DNA of 32,135 nt from Saccharopolyspora ipomoeae (GCF_029952525.1 NZ_JASAOF010000038.1:1-32135), one strand, 5' to 3'. Shown: positions 7,209-14,658, numbered from the stretch's first letter. Notes: generated by a model not told the origin, from the letters alone. Translations and numbers: made by a program.

Positions 7209-8255
7209 ATGCGCATCGGGATGCCGCTGAACTACAGCGGAGGCTTCAAGGAAACCGTCGACGACCTGGCGACCTACGAGAAGGCCGGGCTGGACATCGT
7301 CTACGTCCCGGAGGCCTACTCCTTCGACGCGGTCAGCCAGATGGGCTTCATCGCCGCCAAGACCGAACGCCTGGAGATCGCCTCCGGCATCCTGCAGATC
7401 TACACCCGCACGCCCACGCTGACCGCGATGACCGCCGCGGGCCTGGACTTCGTCTCCGACGGCCGGTTCACCCTCGGCATCGGCGCCTCGGGACCGCAGG
7501 TCATCGAGGGCTTCCACGGCGTCCCGTACCACGCGCCGCTGGGCCGGACCCGGGAGATCGTCGACATCTGCCGTCAGGTGTGGCGCCGCGAGAAGGTCGA
7601 GCACAGCGGCAAGCACTACAACATCCCGCTGCCCGCCGAGCAGGGCACCGGCCTGGGCAAGCCGCTGAAGCTGATCAACCACCCGGTGCGCGAGCGGATC
7701 CCGATCCTGATCGCCGCGATCGGCCCGAAGAACGTCGAGATGGTCGCCGAGATCGCCGAGGGCTGGGAGCCGATCTTCTTCCTGCCGGAGCGCGCCGGTG
7801 ACGTGTGGGGCGAGCCGCTGGCCGCGGGCAAGGCCAAGCGCGACGCCTCGCTGCCGCCGCTGGACGTGGTCGCCCAGGCCCCGCTGGCGATCGGCGAGGG
7901 GCTGGAGGACCTGGTCGACTTCGTGCGCCCGATGGTCGCCCTCTACGTCGGAGGCATGGGCGCCAAGGGCAAGAACTTCTACAACAACCTCGCCCGCCGC
8001 TACGGCTACGAGGCCGAGGCGGAGGAGATCCAGAACCTCTACCTCGACGGCAAGAAGGACGAGGCCGCCGCGGCGGTCCCGCGCGACCTCCTGGAGAAGA
8101 TCTCCCTCATCGGCACCGAGTCCCACGTCAAGGAGCGCTTGGCGGCGATGAAGGAAGCGGGCGTCACCACCCTCAACGTGACCCCCTTCGCCCAGGACGC
8201 CCCGGGCCGGGCCAAGCTCATCGAACAGGTCAAAACCCTCGCCCAGGACGTCTGA
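7209..8255 (+). CDS. LLM-class F420-dependent oxidoreductase
   Basis: A 348-residue luciferase-like TIM-barrel protein. The N-terminus RIGMPLNYSGGFKETVDDLATYEKAG, the segment VPEAYSFDAVSQMGFIAAKT and ASGILQIYTRTPTLTAMTAAGLDFVSDGRFTLGIGASGPQVIEGFHG are typical of actinobacterial F420-dependent LLM oxidoreductases. Such enzymes use reduced or oxidised F420 for hydride transfer on varied substrates; the substrate here cannot be predicted. The start was placed at 7209 because GGAAGG lies 8 bp upstream and the barrel's first strand begins immediately; an in-frame GTG at 7164 would add residues unlike the family. The gene is divergent from the Ppx-like gene and convergent with the MHS transporter, so it is probably monocistronic, ending at the large inverted repeat at 8265. 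Confidence 0.88.
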   Translation: MRIGMPLNYSGGFKETVDDLATYEKAGLDIVYVPEAYSFDAVSQMGFIAAKTERLEIASGILQIYTRTPTLTAMTAAGLDFVSDGRFTLGIGASGPQVIEGFHGVPYHAPLGRTREIVDICRQVWRREKVEHSGKHYNIPLPAEQGTGLGKPLKLINHPVRERIPILIAAIGPKNVEMVAEIAEGWEPIFFLPERAGDVWGEPLAAGKAKRDASLPPLDVVAQAPLAIGEGLEDLVDFVRPMVALYVGGMGAKGKNFYNNLARRYGYEAEAEEIQNLYLDGKKDEAAAAVPRDLLEKISLIGTESHVKERLAAMKEAGVTTLNVTPFAQDAPGRAKLIEQVKTLAQDV

Positions 8256-8264
8256 TCCCGTTCA

Positions 8265-8340
8265 CCCGATCGAAAACCCCGGTTTTCTCGCGACGAATGT
8301 TGCGGTTTTCGACGCACGAAAACCGGGGTTTTCGATCGGG
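8265..8340. terminator. Nested inverted repeat between convergent genes
   Basis: A perfect 23-bp inverted repeat (8265-8287 with 8318-8340) encloses a 30-nt loop. Each arm is itself a small palindrome of the form GAAAACC-cc-GGTTTTC, and the loop holds another alternative stem CGGTTTTCG/CGAAAACCG (8303-8311 with 8317-8325). It lies 9 bp after the LLM stop and 15 bp before the stop of the convergent transporter gene, the position of a bidirectional terminator. The GTTTTC/GAAAAC building block recurs in other gene-end palindromes of this window. Confidence 0.75.
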
Positions 8341-8355
8341 GGTCCCCCGGGAGGG

Positions 8356-9693
8356 TCAGGCTTCGGCGGGGGTGGGGGTTGTTGGGGTGGGTTGTTTGGT
8401 GTGGGTTTCGCGGAGGAAGTAGGCCGCGGCGAAGGTGCAGAGGGACATGGCGAGGAGGAAGACCGAGACCGCGGCCGAGGTGCCCGTCGCGGCCAGGAGG
8501 GCCGTCATGATGAACGGGGTTCCGCCGCTGACGAGGATCGCCGCCAGCTGGTAGGCCAGTGAGGCTCCGGAGTAGCGGACCCTGGGGTGGAAGAGCTCGC
8601 TGAGGTAGGCGGCGAGCGGGCCGTAGGTCATGCTCTGGCCGACGCTGCCGACGCACCCGGCCAGCGCGATCATCCAGATCGACGCGGTGTCGATCAGCCA
8701 GAAGAACGGGAACGACCACAGCGCCAGCATCCCGGCACCGATGAGGATCATCGGGCGACGTCCCAGCCTGTCGGACCAGGTGCCGGAGAAGAAGATCACG
8801 AAGATGCCGACCAGCGAGGTCAGCAGCGTGACGCCGAGCAGCTGCTGGCGCGGCAGGCCGAGCTCCCGGGTGCCGTAGTCGAGCAGCCCGGAGATGCCGA
8901 TGTAGAAGAACGTGTTGGTGGCGAACAGCAGTCCGGCGCCCAGCAGGACGCTGCGCTTGTGGTCGCGCAGCACCTCCACCAGCGGCGCCTTGACGACCTC
9001 CTTCTCCTGCTTCTCCTGCAACTCCTGGAACACCGGGGTGTCCTCGATCTTGAGCTGGATGTAGAGCACCACCGGCGCGAGCACCGCGCTGAACAGGAAC
9101 GGCAGCCGCCATCCCCACGAGAGGAACGCCTCCTGGCTCATCAGCGCGCCCACGCCGAGGAACGCGACGTTGCCGAAGATGACGCCGAACGGCACGCCCA
9201 TCTGACCGAAGGTGCCGGCCATGCCGCGCTTCCCCCTGGCGCTGTTCTCGGTCAGCAGCAGCACGATGCCGCCCCACTGGCCGCCGACCGCGATGCCCTG
9301 CAGGAATCGCAGCGTCACCAGCAGGATCGGGGCCGCGACGCCGATGGTGCCCGCGCCGGGCAGCACGCCGATCAGGAACGTCGCCGAGCCCATCAGGATC
9401 AGGCAGGTCACGACGGCGGGCTTGCGGCCGATCTTGTCACCGAGGTGCCCGAAGAACAGACCGCCGATGGGGCGGGCGATGAACCCGGCCCAGAACGTCG
9501 CGAAGGACAGCAGCACGCCGACCAGCGGTGAGGCGTCGGGGAAGAACAGGGTCCCGAACACCAGCGCCGCCGCCGTGGCGTAGATGAAGAAGTCGTACCA
9601 CTCGATCGAGCTCGCGATCAGCGCGGCGCCGAGCAGCTTCCTCGGGGTTCTCGACTCACCTGGGGTTCTGGGTGGCTCATGTGCAGCAGTCAT
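8356..9693 (-). CDS. MFS transporter, metabolite:H+ symporter (MHS) type
   Basis: A 445-residue transporter with about 12 membrane segments. The N-terminal SSIEWYDFFIYATAAALVFGTLFFP and RPIGGLFFGHLGDKIGRKPAVV are signatures of the MHS family (ProP, KgtP, ShiA relatives), which import organic acids, osmolytes such as betaine, or shikimate with protons. GLPRQQLLGVTLLTSLVGIFVIFFSGTWSDRLGRRP is the second-half loop motif. The substrate cannot be assigned from sequence. AAAGGAG lies 8 bp upstream of the ATG. The D-2-hydroxyacid dehydrogenase gene lies upstream on the same strand, 109 bp away, and may be related in function. The low-complexity C-terminal tail (TKQPTPTTPTPAEA) is unremarkable. Confidence 0.88.
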   Translation of the reverse strand: MTAAHEPPRTPGESRTPRKLLGAALIASSIEWYDFFIYATAAALVFGTLFFPDASPLVGVLLSFATFWAGFIARPIGGLFFGHLGDKIGRKPAVVTCLILMGSATFLIGVLPGAGTIGVAAPILLVTLRFLQGIAVGGQWGGIVLLLTENSARGKRGMAGTFGQMGVPFGVIFGNVAFLGVGALMSQEAFLSWGWRLPFLFSAVLAPVVLYIQLKIEDTPVFQELQEKQEKEVVKAPLVEVLRDHKRSVLLGAGLLFATNTFFYIGISGLLDYGTRELGLPRQQLLGVTLLTSLVGIFVIFFSGTWSDRLGRRPMILIGAGMLALWSFPFFWLIDTASIWMIALAGCVGSVGQSMTYGPLAAYLSELFHPRVRYSGASLAYQLAAILVSGGTPFIMTALLAATGTSAAVSVFLLAMSLCTFAAAYFLRETHTKQPTPTTPTPAEA

Positions 9694-9717
9694 CGACAGA
9701 CTCCTTTGTCACGTCCG

Positions 9718-9731
9718 ACCGACCGGTTGGT
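9718..9731. promoter_or_regulatory. Possible operator upstream of the MHS transporter
   Basis: ACCGACCGGTTGGT is a 14-bp near-palindrome (12 of 14 symmetric) about 25 bp before the transporter start. On the minus strand a TTGACT hexamer lies further upstream (9758-9763), with only a weak -10 at normal spacing. The position suits a repressor site, but no regulator is adjacent. Confidence 0.3.
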
Positions 9732-9802
9732 ATGACTGTGATGTCCGTCTCGTCTGCAGTCAAGGGAGATCCGGCGACGGGTTCCGGAGGGTTCGCCTCC
9801 GA

Positions 9803-10750
9803 TCAGCCCGCGTTGAGCACCCGGATCGGCGAACCGGCCGCGTACGCCCGGACGTCCTCCACCGTCTCGGTGAAGAACGCCTGGTAGGTGTCATCGGTGA
9901 CGTAGCCGATGTGCGGGGTCAGCACCGTGCGCGGGGTCGTGCGCCACGGGTCGTCGGCCGGCAGCGGCTCGGCGCCGAAGACGTCGATGCCCGCACCGGC
10001 GATCCGCCCCTCGTGCAGCGCCGCCCGCAGCGCGGCCTCGTCGACGATCGGCCCGCGCGAGGTGTTGATCAGGTACGCGGTGGGCTTCATCAGCGCCAGC
10101 TCCGCCTCGCCCACCAGACCCCGGGTCCGCTCGCCGAGCACGAGGTGAACGCTGAGCACGTCGGCCGTCGCGAACAGCTCGTCCTTGCCGACCAGCCGGG
10201 CCCCTCCCTCGGCGGCGCGCTGCTCGGTGAGGTTCCGGCTCCAGGCGATCACGTCCATGCCGAAGGCCCGCCCGACGGCGGCGACCTGCGAGCCCAGCCG
10301 CCCGAGCCCGAGCACGCCGAGGGTCCTGCCGCCCAGCTCCACGCCGACCCCGGTCTGCCAGCCGCCCTCCCGGATCCGCCGGTCCTGGCCGGGGATGTCG
10401 CGCAGCACCGCCAGGATCAGCCCCCACGCCAGCTCCGAGGTCGCGCCCCGGCCCTGGCCGCTGCCGGTCCCGGACACCACCACGCCCAGCTCGCGCGCCG
10501 CCTCCAGGTCGATCGAGGCGTTCCGCATCCCCGTGGTGACCAGCAGCTTCAGGTTCGGCAGCCGGGACAGCACGGAGCGCGGGAACGGGGTGCGCTCGCG
10601 CATCGCCGCGATCACCTCGAACGGCTCCAGCCGCGCCACCAGCTCGTCGACGTCGGCGACGTGCTCGGTGAAGACCTCGACGTCCAGCGAACCCCAGTCG
10701 GCGTAGCTCCGGGCGACGTCCTGGTAGTCGTCGAGCACCGCGATGCGCAT
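9803..10750 (-). CDS. D-2-hydroxyacid dehydrogenase (NAD-dependent)
   Basis: A 315-residue protein of the D-isomer-specific 2-hydroxyacid dehydrogenase family (phosphoglycerate, glycerate, formate dehydrogenase relatives). The nucleotide-binding motif GVLGLGRLGSQVAAVGRAFGM is at 145-165, and the three catalytic positions are visible: Arg232 in NTSRGPIVDE, Glu261 in DVFGAEPLP and His280 in LTPHIGY. The SGTGSGQGRGATSELAWGLILA stretch is typical of a common actinobacterial subgroup of unknown substrate. The start at 10750 has AGGAGG 6 bp upstream; an in-frame start at 10831 would add 27 residues unrelated to the family and cover the control region. Length is normal for the short form lacking a regulatory domain. 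Confidence 0.9.
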   Translation of the reverse strand: MRIAVLDDYQDVARSYADWGSLDVEVFTEHVADVDELVARLEPFEVIAAMRERTPFPRSVLSRLPNLKLLVTTGMRNASIDLEAARELGVVVSGTGSGQGRGATSELAWGLILAVLRDIPGQDRRIREGGWQTGVGVELGGRTLGVLGLGRLGSQVAAVGRAFGMDVIAWSRNLTEQRAAEGGARLVGKDELFATADVLSVHLVLGERTRGLVGEAELALMKPTAYLINTSRGPIVDEAALRAALHEGRIAGAGIDVFGAEPLPADDPWRTTPRTVLTPHIGYVTDDTYQAFFTETVEDVRAYAAGSPIRVLNAG

Positions 10751-10766
10751 GGCGTCCTCCTGGGAT

Positions 10767-10794
10767 CCGGCGTGATCGGACGCCGGAAATCCTA
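10767..10794 (-). promoter_or_regulatory. Promoter -10 and operator-like inverted repeat of the D-2-hydroxyacid dehydrogenase gene
   Basis: On the minus strand a TAGGAT hexamer (plus 10789-10794) resembles a -10 element. Immediately after it comes the perfect inverted repeat CCGGCGT-gatcgg-ACGCCGG (10767-10786), which would overlap the start of transcription and lies before the AGGAGG ribosome binding site. This is the classic location of a repressor operator. No good -35 was found. Confidence 0.4.
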
Positions 10795-10839
10795 CGCAGA
10801 AGATCGCGTTCTCCCCCGTCGCGGGAGACACTGGGGCGC

Positions 10840-11619
10840 GTGACCGGATCGAGCCTGCTGCACCTGCTGCCCCTGAGCGCCCTCCACCGCGACCGGGACC
10901 AGCCCATCACCGCCGCGAGCCTGCAGTCGCAGGGCTTCGTGCACTGCTCCCCCGACGTGCCCACGACGCTGGCCGTGGCCAACGACCTCTACGGCGACGT
11001 CGAGGAACCGATGGTCGCCATCGAGCTGGACCCGGCGAAGCTGTCCGCTCCGGTGCGCTGGGAGGCCGCCGATCCGGCACCGCCGCCGGGGGTCGCCGAC
11101 GACGCGCTGTTCCCGCACGTCTACGGCCCGCTGGAGCGCTCGGCCGTGATCGGCATCCGCTACGCGCGCCGCGACGTCAAGGGCAACTACCTCTCGCTGG
11201 AGTCGCGCAGCCGCACCGCCGAGGAGTTCGACCTGCTGCCGCACCCCGAGGGCGGCTGGTACCGGAGGACCTGGGCGAGCTCGGTCGAGGTCGAGACCAC
11301 CAACGGCACCCGCCCGACCGCGACCGCGATCTACTTCCTGCTCCCGCCCGGCCAGCGCTCGGCGTGGCACGTGGTGACCTCCGACGAGGTGTGGCTGTGG
11401 CACCGCGGCGGCCCGCTGACCCTGCACCTGGGCGGTACCGGCGCGAGCCCGTCCGAGCACCCGGAGCAGATCGTGCTGGGCGCGGGCGCGGGTCAGACGC
11501 CGCAGGCGGTCATCCCGGCCGGCACCTGGCAGTGCGGCTCGGCCGCCGCCACGGTGGAATCGCTGGTCACGTGCGTGGTGTCGCCGGGATTCGACTTCGC
11601 CGATTTCGAGGTCCTGTAG
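10840..11619 (+). CDS. DUF952-DUF985 (cupin_5) fusion protein
   Basis: A 259-residue two-domain protein. Residues 1-110 match DUF952 (LLHLLPLSAL, LQSQGFVHCSPD, FPHVYGPLERSAVIGI), a small fold of unknown function. Residues about 120-255 match the DUF985/cupin_5 family (LLPHPEGGWYRRTWASS, TAIYFLLPPGQRSAWHVVTSDEVWLWHRGGPL, VIPAGTWQCG, VTCVVSPGFDFADFEVL), a cupin barrel with a likely metal site formed around the HVV...E...H region. Both domains are widely annotated as unknown. The GTG start at 10840 gives a complete DUF952 domain. Its 3' end overlaps by 53 bp the convergent small membrane protein gene. The two domains occurring in one chain suggests related roles, but no function can be given. 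Confidence 0.85.
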   Translation: MTGSSLLHLLPLSALHRDRDQPITAASLQSQGFVHCSPDVPTTLAVANDLYGDVEEPMVAIELDPAKLSAPVRWEAADPAPPPGVADDALFPHVYGPLERSAVIGIRYARRDVKGNYLSLESRSRTAEEFDLLPHPEGGWYRRTWASSVEVETTNGTRPTATAIYFLLPPGQRSAWHVVTSDEVWLWHRGGPLTLHLGGTGASPSEHPEQIVLGAGAGQTPQAVIPAGTWQCGSAAATVESLVTCVVSPGFDFADFEVL

Positions 11620-11947
11620 GCCGGTCGAACGAGGAGTGCCGGGCTCCCGGCCTGCGCATCGCGCCCGGACCACCGGCGGAGACGACGCGGCCCCGAGGGC
11701 TGCGCGCGGTCTCGACGACGGCGGCCACGGCCGGCAGCGAGGTCCCCCGGGCCATCAGCGCGGCGCGATGCCTGCGGTAGGCGTGGGCGAGACTGCGGCG
11801 ATCGCGGTGCTTGCCGCGGCGCGTCGTGCCGGAGCCGAGCATCCCCCGCTCCACCCACGACATCACGATCGAGAAGATCAGCACCATCCCGATGCCGATG
11901 CTCGCCGCCATCGCGAACCCGGTCAATGAATTCAGCACCGGCAACAC
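11567..11947 (-). CDS. Small single-pass membrane protein, unknown
   Basis: An unrecognised protein of about 126 residues. It begins with a hydrophobic segment (NSLTGFAMAASIGIGMVLIFSIVMSWVE, about 6-33) and continues with a basic, arginine-rich cytoplasmic tail (TTRRGKHRDRRSLAHAYRRHRAALMARG). Codons in this frame have consistently G/C third positions from about 11935 down, supporting real coding. The start is uncertain: GTG at 11947 is used, and a second GTG at 11938 has GGGGGTG before it and is equally possible. The last 53 bp overlap the convergent DUF952-DUF985 gene, so the extreme C-terminus may evolve under constraint from both strands. Confidence 0.55.
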   Translation of the reverse strand: MLPVLNSLTGFAMAASIGIGMVLIFSIVMSWVERGMLGSGTTRRGKHRDRRSLAHAYRRHRAALMARGTSLPAVAAVVETARSPRGRVVSAGGPGAMRRPGARHSSFDRPTGPRNRRSRIPATPRT

Positions 11948-12336
11948 CCCCGAAAACGTAGCCGGCCCGCGCTCACCTGTTGATCGCACGACGCCACCCG
12001 GTACCCCGGCCGGGTTGTCGCGTTGAGATCGATCCGTCCGATGCGCGCGGATCCACTGTGGCCTGTCGACTCCCAGGCCCGTTGATTCCACGGTAGGGCG
12101 GGGTCGCCGTGAACGCCGCGCGCGTCGCGCACCCATCGCCCCAACGGGTGAAAACGGGGTCGTCTCGGATCGATTCCGCCTGCTCCGAACGATCGTTGAT
12201 CGGGCATGTCGACGCCCGGCCGGTCTACCATCGGTCCCGCGCCGCGTCGCACACCGGAGGCAACCCGCCGCGACCGGCACGCGTGTTCACGCAAAGCCCT
12301 TTCCCACGCCGCGTTGCACCCGGGGAGGTGTCGGCC
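11948..12336. other. Divergent intergenic region, 389 bp
   Basis: This lies between two divergent small membrane-protein genes. A perfect palindrome AACGATCGTT is at 12188-12197 and a TACCAT hexamer at 12226-12231 may be a -10 for the plus-strand gene, though its -35 is unclear. The strong ribosome binding site GGGGAGG is at 12322-12328. Open frames through the region lack coding-like codon bias, and no further gene is supported. Confidence 0.45.
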
Positions 12337-12729
12337 GTGCGGGGTTATCCCGTCCACCTGCTCTTCCACCTGCTGGCGATCGTCGCCGGAATCGCCTGCG
12401 GCGTCGCGGGCGCGCTGTGGTGGTTCAACGGTGACCGCAACGCCCTCTACCTGGCCGCGACCGCGCTGATCGTGGGGATCATCGTGCTGCTGCTGCAGGT
12501 CTTCTACATCATCGCCAGCGAACCGCCGCCGCGTCCGCGCAGGCCGATGCCGCCGGCCCCGCCGTCGCAACCCCGCTTCCACCCGGTCTCCGAGCACCGC
12601 GTCTCCGAGCAGCGGGACCCGACGCGCCCGGACCTGGAGCCGGTGGCCCCGCCGGAATCGGAGTCGGTCGACCAGGAGACCAAGACCTCGGCGCTCAACG
12701 CCCTCGACGAGCACACCAACCGGAGCTGA
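12337..12729 (+). CDS. Two-helix membrane protein with proline-rich tail, unknown
   Basis: An unrecognised 130-residue protein. Two membrane segments are evident: HLLFHLLAIVAGIACGVAGALWW (about 7-29) and ALYLAATALIVGIIVLLLQVFYII (about 36-59). They are followed by a proline/arginine-rich stretch (SEPPPRPRRPMPPAPPSQPR) and an acidic, disordered-looking tail. The GTG at 12337 is preferred over longer in-frame starts because GGGGAGG sits 8 bp before it and because codons upstream do not look coding. The gene ends just before a perfect 26-bp palindrome and is convergent with the UBP zinc finger gene. Confidence 0.7.
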   Translation: MRGYPVHLLFHLLAIVAGIACGVAGALWWFNGDRNALYLAATALIVGIIVLLLQVFYIIASEPPPRPRRPMPPAPPSQPRFHPVSEHRVSEQRDPTRPDLEPVAPPESESVDQETKTSALNALDEHTNRS

Positions 12730-12737
12730 CCTGGGAC

Positions 12738-12763
12738 GGGGAAGTTTTCATGAAAACTTCCCC
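12738..12763. terminator. Perfect 26-bp palindrome between convergent genes
   Basis: An uninterrupted perfect palindrome, GGGGAAGTTTTCA followed by its reverse complement, fills most of the 40-bp gap between two convergent genes (stops at 12729 and 12770). Each RNA strand could form the same hairpin with a minimal loop, as expected for a bidirectional terminator. Its central 14 bases and the CCCCACC tail are shared with 31-53. Confidence 0.6.
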
Positions 12764-12769
12764 ACCACC

Positions 12770-13042
12770 TCAGGACGCGAGCTGCTCGTCGGTGTAGCAC
12801 CACATCCAGGACTCGCCGGGTTCGAAGGAGCGGACGACCGGGTGGCGGGTCCGCTCGTGGTGGGCCGTGGCGTGGCGGTTCGGACTGGAGTCGCAGCAGC
12901 CGACGTGCCCGCAGTCGGTGCAGATCCGCAGGTGCGCCCAGACCCGCTCGTTCGCGGCCAGGCAGTCCTCGCACCCGTCTACGCTGCTGGGCTGAGGCCG
13001 CTGGGTGGCGGCCGCGGTCAGGTGTGCGCAACGATCCGACAT
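12770..13042 (-). CDS. UBP-type zinc finger protein
   Basis: A 90-residue protein that is essentially one zf-UBP domain. Likely zinc ligands are Cys5/His7, Cys24/Cys27 (CEDC), Cys41/Cys44 (CTDC), Cys49, His57, His61 or His62 and His67. VGCCDSSPNRHATAHHERTRHPVVRSFEPGESWMWCY is the conserved core. In eukaryotic deubiquitinases this fold binds the free C-terminus of ubiquitin; bacterial versions have no known partner. It is divergent from a Na+/H+ antiporter gene with only 50 bp between the start codons, so the two probably share control. From family knowledge, bacterial zf-UBP domains are sometimes found next to or fused to cation antiporters, which supports a functional link. Confidence 0.88.
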   Translation of the reverse strand: MSDRCAHLTAAATQRPQPSSVDGCEDCLAANERVWAHLRICTDCGHVGCCDSSPNRHATAHHERTRHPVVRSFEPGESWMWCYTDEQLAS

Positions 13043-13092
13043 CGTCAGGTCCCTTCTCTCCTGCCGCCCAGCATGTCCCGACGGGAGTGAGC

Positions 13093-14658
13093 ATGCACGA
13101 GCTGCCCGCGCTGATGGCCCTGCTCGCCGGAGCGCTGGCCGTCACCGCCGTGTCGCGCCGCCTCGGCGTGTCGGCACCGCTGGTGCTGGTCGTCGTCGGC
13201 CTGGCGGTCTCGGCGATCCCGGGCGTGCCGGACTACGCGATCGACCCCGACGTGATCCTGCTGCTGATCCTGCCACCACTGCTGTACTCGGCGGCGCTGC
13301 ACAGCTCGACGGTGGGGATCAAGGCGAACCTGCGGCCGATCGGGCTGCTGGCGGTCGGCCTGGTGCTGTTCACCACCGTCGTCGCGGGGCTGGTCGCCTG
13401 GTGGCTGGTTCCGGGGCTGCCGCTGAGCGCGGCGCTGGTGCTGGGCGCGGTGATCGCCCCGCCGGACGCGGTCGCGGCGACCTCCATCGGCCGGCGCGTG
13501 GGGCTGCCGCGCAGGCTGATGACGGTGCTCAGCGGGGAGAGCCTGGTCAACGACGCCTCCGCGCTGACCGCCTACCGGGTGGCGGTGGCCGCCACCATCG
13601 GCACCGGCGTCTCGCTGCTCACCGGCATCGGGATGTTCCTGCTCGCCGCGGTCGGCGGCACGGTGATCGGGTTCGTGATCGGCTGGGTGATCAACCGGGT
13701 CAAGCCGATGCTGCGCGACGACATGCTCGACAGCGCGGTCGGGTTGATCGTGCCGTTCTTCGCCTACTTCGTCGCCGAGGAGGTCCACACCTCCGGTGTG
13801 CTGGCGGTGGTGGTCGCCGGGCTCTACCTCGGGCACCGCGCCCCCGCCCGCAGCGCGGCGACGCGGGTGCAGGACAAGGCCGTGTGGGGCGCGGCGGACA
13901 CGCTGCTGGAGGCCGTGGTGTTCGCGCTGATCGGGCTGCAGCTCAGCAGCGTCGTGTCCGGGGTGACCACGGGTCTCGGGCCGCTGCTGGCGGCCGGCTG
14001 CGCGCTGACGGCCGCGGTGGTGCTGGCCCGGGTGGTGTGGGTGTTCGGCGCGATGTACCTGCCGGAGTGGCTGCGCGGCAAGCGCCCGGACTGGCGCTAC
14101 AAGCTGGTCGTGTCCTGGGCCGGGATGCGTGGGGTGGTGTCGCTGGCCGCGGCCTCGGCGATCCCCACCGTCACCCTGTCCGGGCAGCCGTTCCCGCACC
14201 GCGACGAAGTGCTGTTCCTGACCTTCTTCGTCACGCTGGCGACGCTGCTGCTGCACGGCACCACGCTGCGCAGGTTGATCGAGCGGCTCGGCGTGGTCGG
14301 CGGCGAGGACTACACCGACGCCCTGGCCGAGGCGGAGGCCCGGCACAACGCCGCCCGCGCCTCCCAGCAGCGGCTCGACGAGCTCACCGCCGACGCCGAA
14401 CCGCCCGGGGACGTGGCCGACCAGCTGCGGCAGGCCGCGCAGCAGCGCGCCAACCGCGCGTGGGAGCGGCTGGGGCGTTCCGACGCGGAGCTGGGCGAGA
14501 GCCCGACCGCCGCCTACCAGCGGTTGCGCGGCGAGATGCTCGCCGCCGAGCGCGCGGTGTTCGTGCAGTTCCGCGACAACCGGCGGATCGACGACGAGGT
14601 GCTGCGCCGGGTCATGCACCAGCTCGACCTGGAGGAGCTGTCACTCACCCGCGACTGA
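13093..14658 (+). CDS. Na+/H+ antiporter, CPA1 (NhaP/NHE-like) family
   Basis: A 521-residue membrane protein exchanging monovalent cations for protons. About 12 membrane segments span residues 3-405, followed by a hydrophilic cytoplasmic tail (about 405-521) rich in glutamine, arginine and acidic residues. Key motifs include LILPPLLYSAALHSS (58-72), the APPDAVAA stretch (122-129) and the GESLVNDASAL motif (148-158) that holds the ion-binding Asn-Asp pair typical of electroneutral CPA1 exchangers. WAGMRGVVSLAAASAIP is the conserved arginine-containing helix. The start at 13093 has GGGAG upstream; the in-frame codon at 13024 would overlap the divergent zinc finger gene. The 3' end overlaps the convergent IclR gene by 18 bp. 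Confidence 0.92.
   Translation: MHELPALMALLAGALAVTAVSRRLGVSAPLVLVVVGLAVSAIPGVPDYAIDPDVILLLILPPLLYSAALHSSTVGIKANLRPIGLLAVGLVLFTTVVAGLVAWWLVPGLPLSAALVLGAVIAPPDAVAATSIGRRVGLPRRLMTVLSGESLVNDASALTAYRVAVAATIGTGVSLLTGIGMFLLAAVGGTVIGFVIGWVINRVKPMLRDDMLDSAVGLIVPFFAYFVAEEVHTSGVLAVVVAGLYLGHRAPARSAATRVQDKAVWGAADTLLEAVVFALIGLQLSSVVSGVTTGLGPLLAAGCALTAAVVLARVVWVFGAMYLPEWLRGKRPDWRYKLVVSWAGMRGVVSLAAASAIPTVTLSGQPFPHRDEVLFLTFFVTLATLLLHGTTLRRLIERLGVVGGEDYTDALAEAEARHNAARASQQRLDELTADAEPPGDVADQLRQAAQQRANRAWERLGRSDAELGESPTAAYQRLRGEMLAAERAVFVQFRDNRRIDDEVLRRVMHQLDLEELSLTRD

Noticed and set aside
12738..12763. Short coding frame starting at the ATG inside the palindrome
   Set aside because: The frame stops after 15 codons and the same ATG exists on both strands, so it is a consequence of the palindrome.
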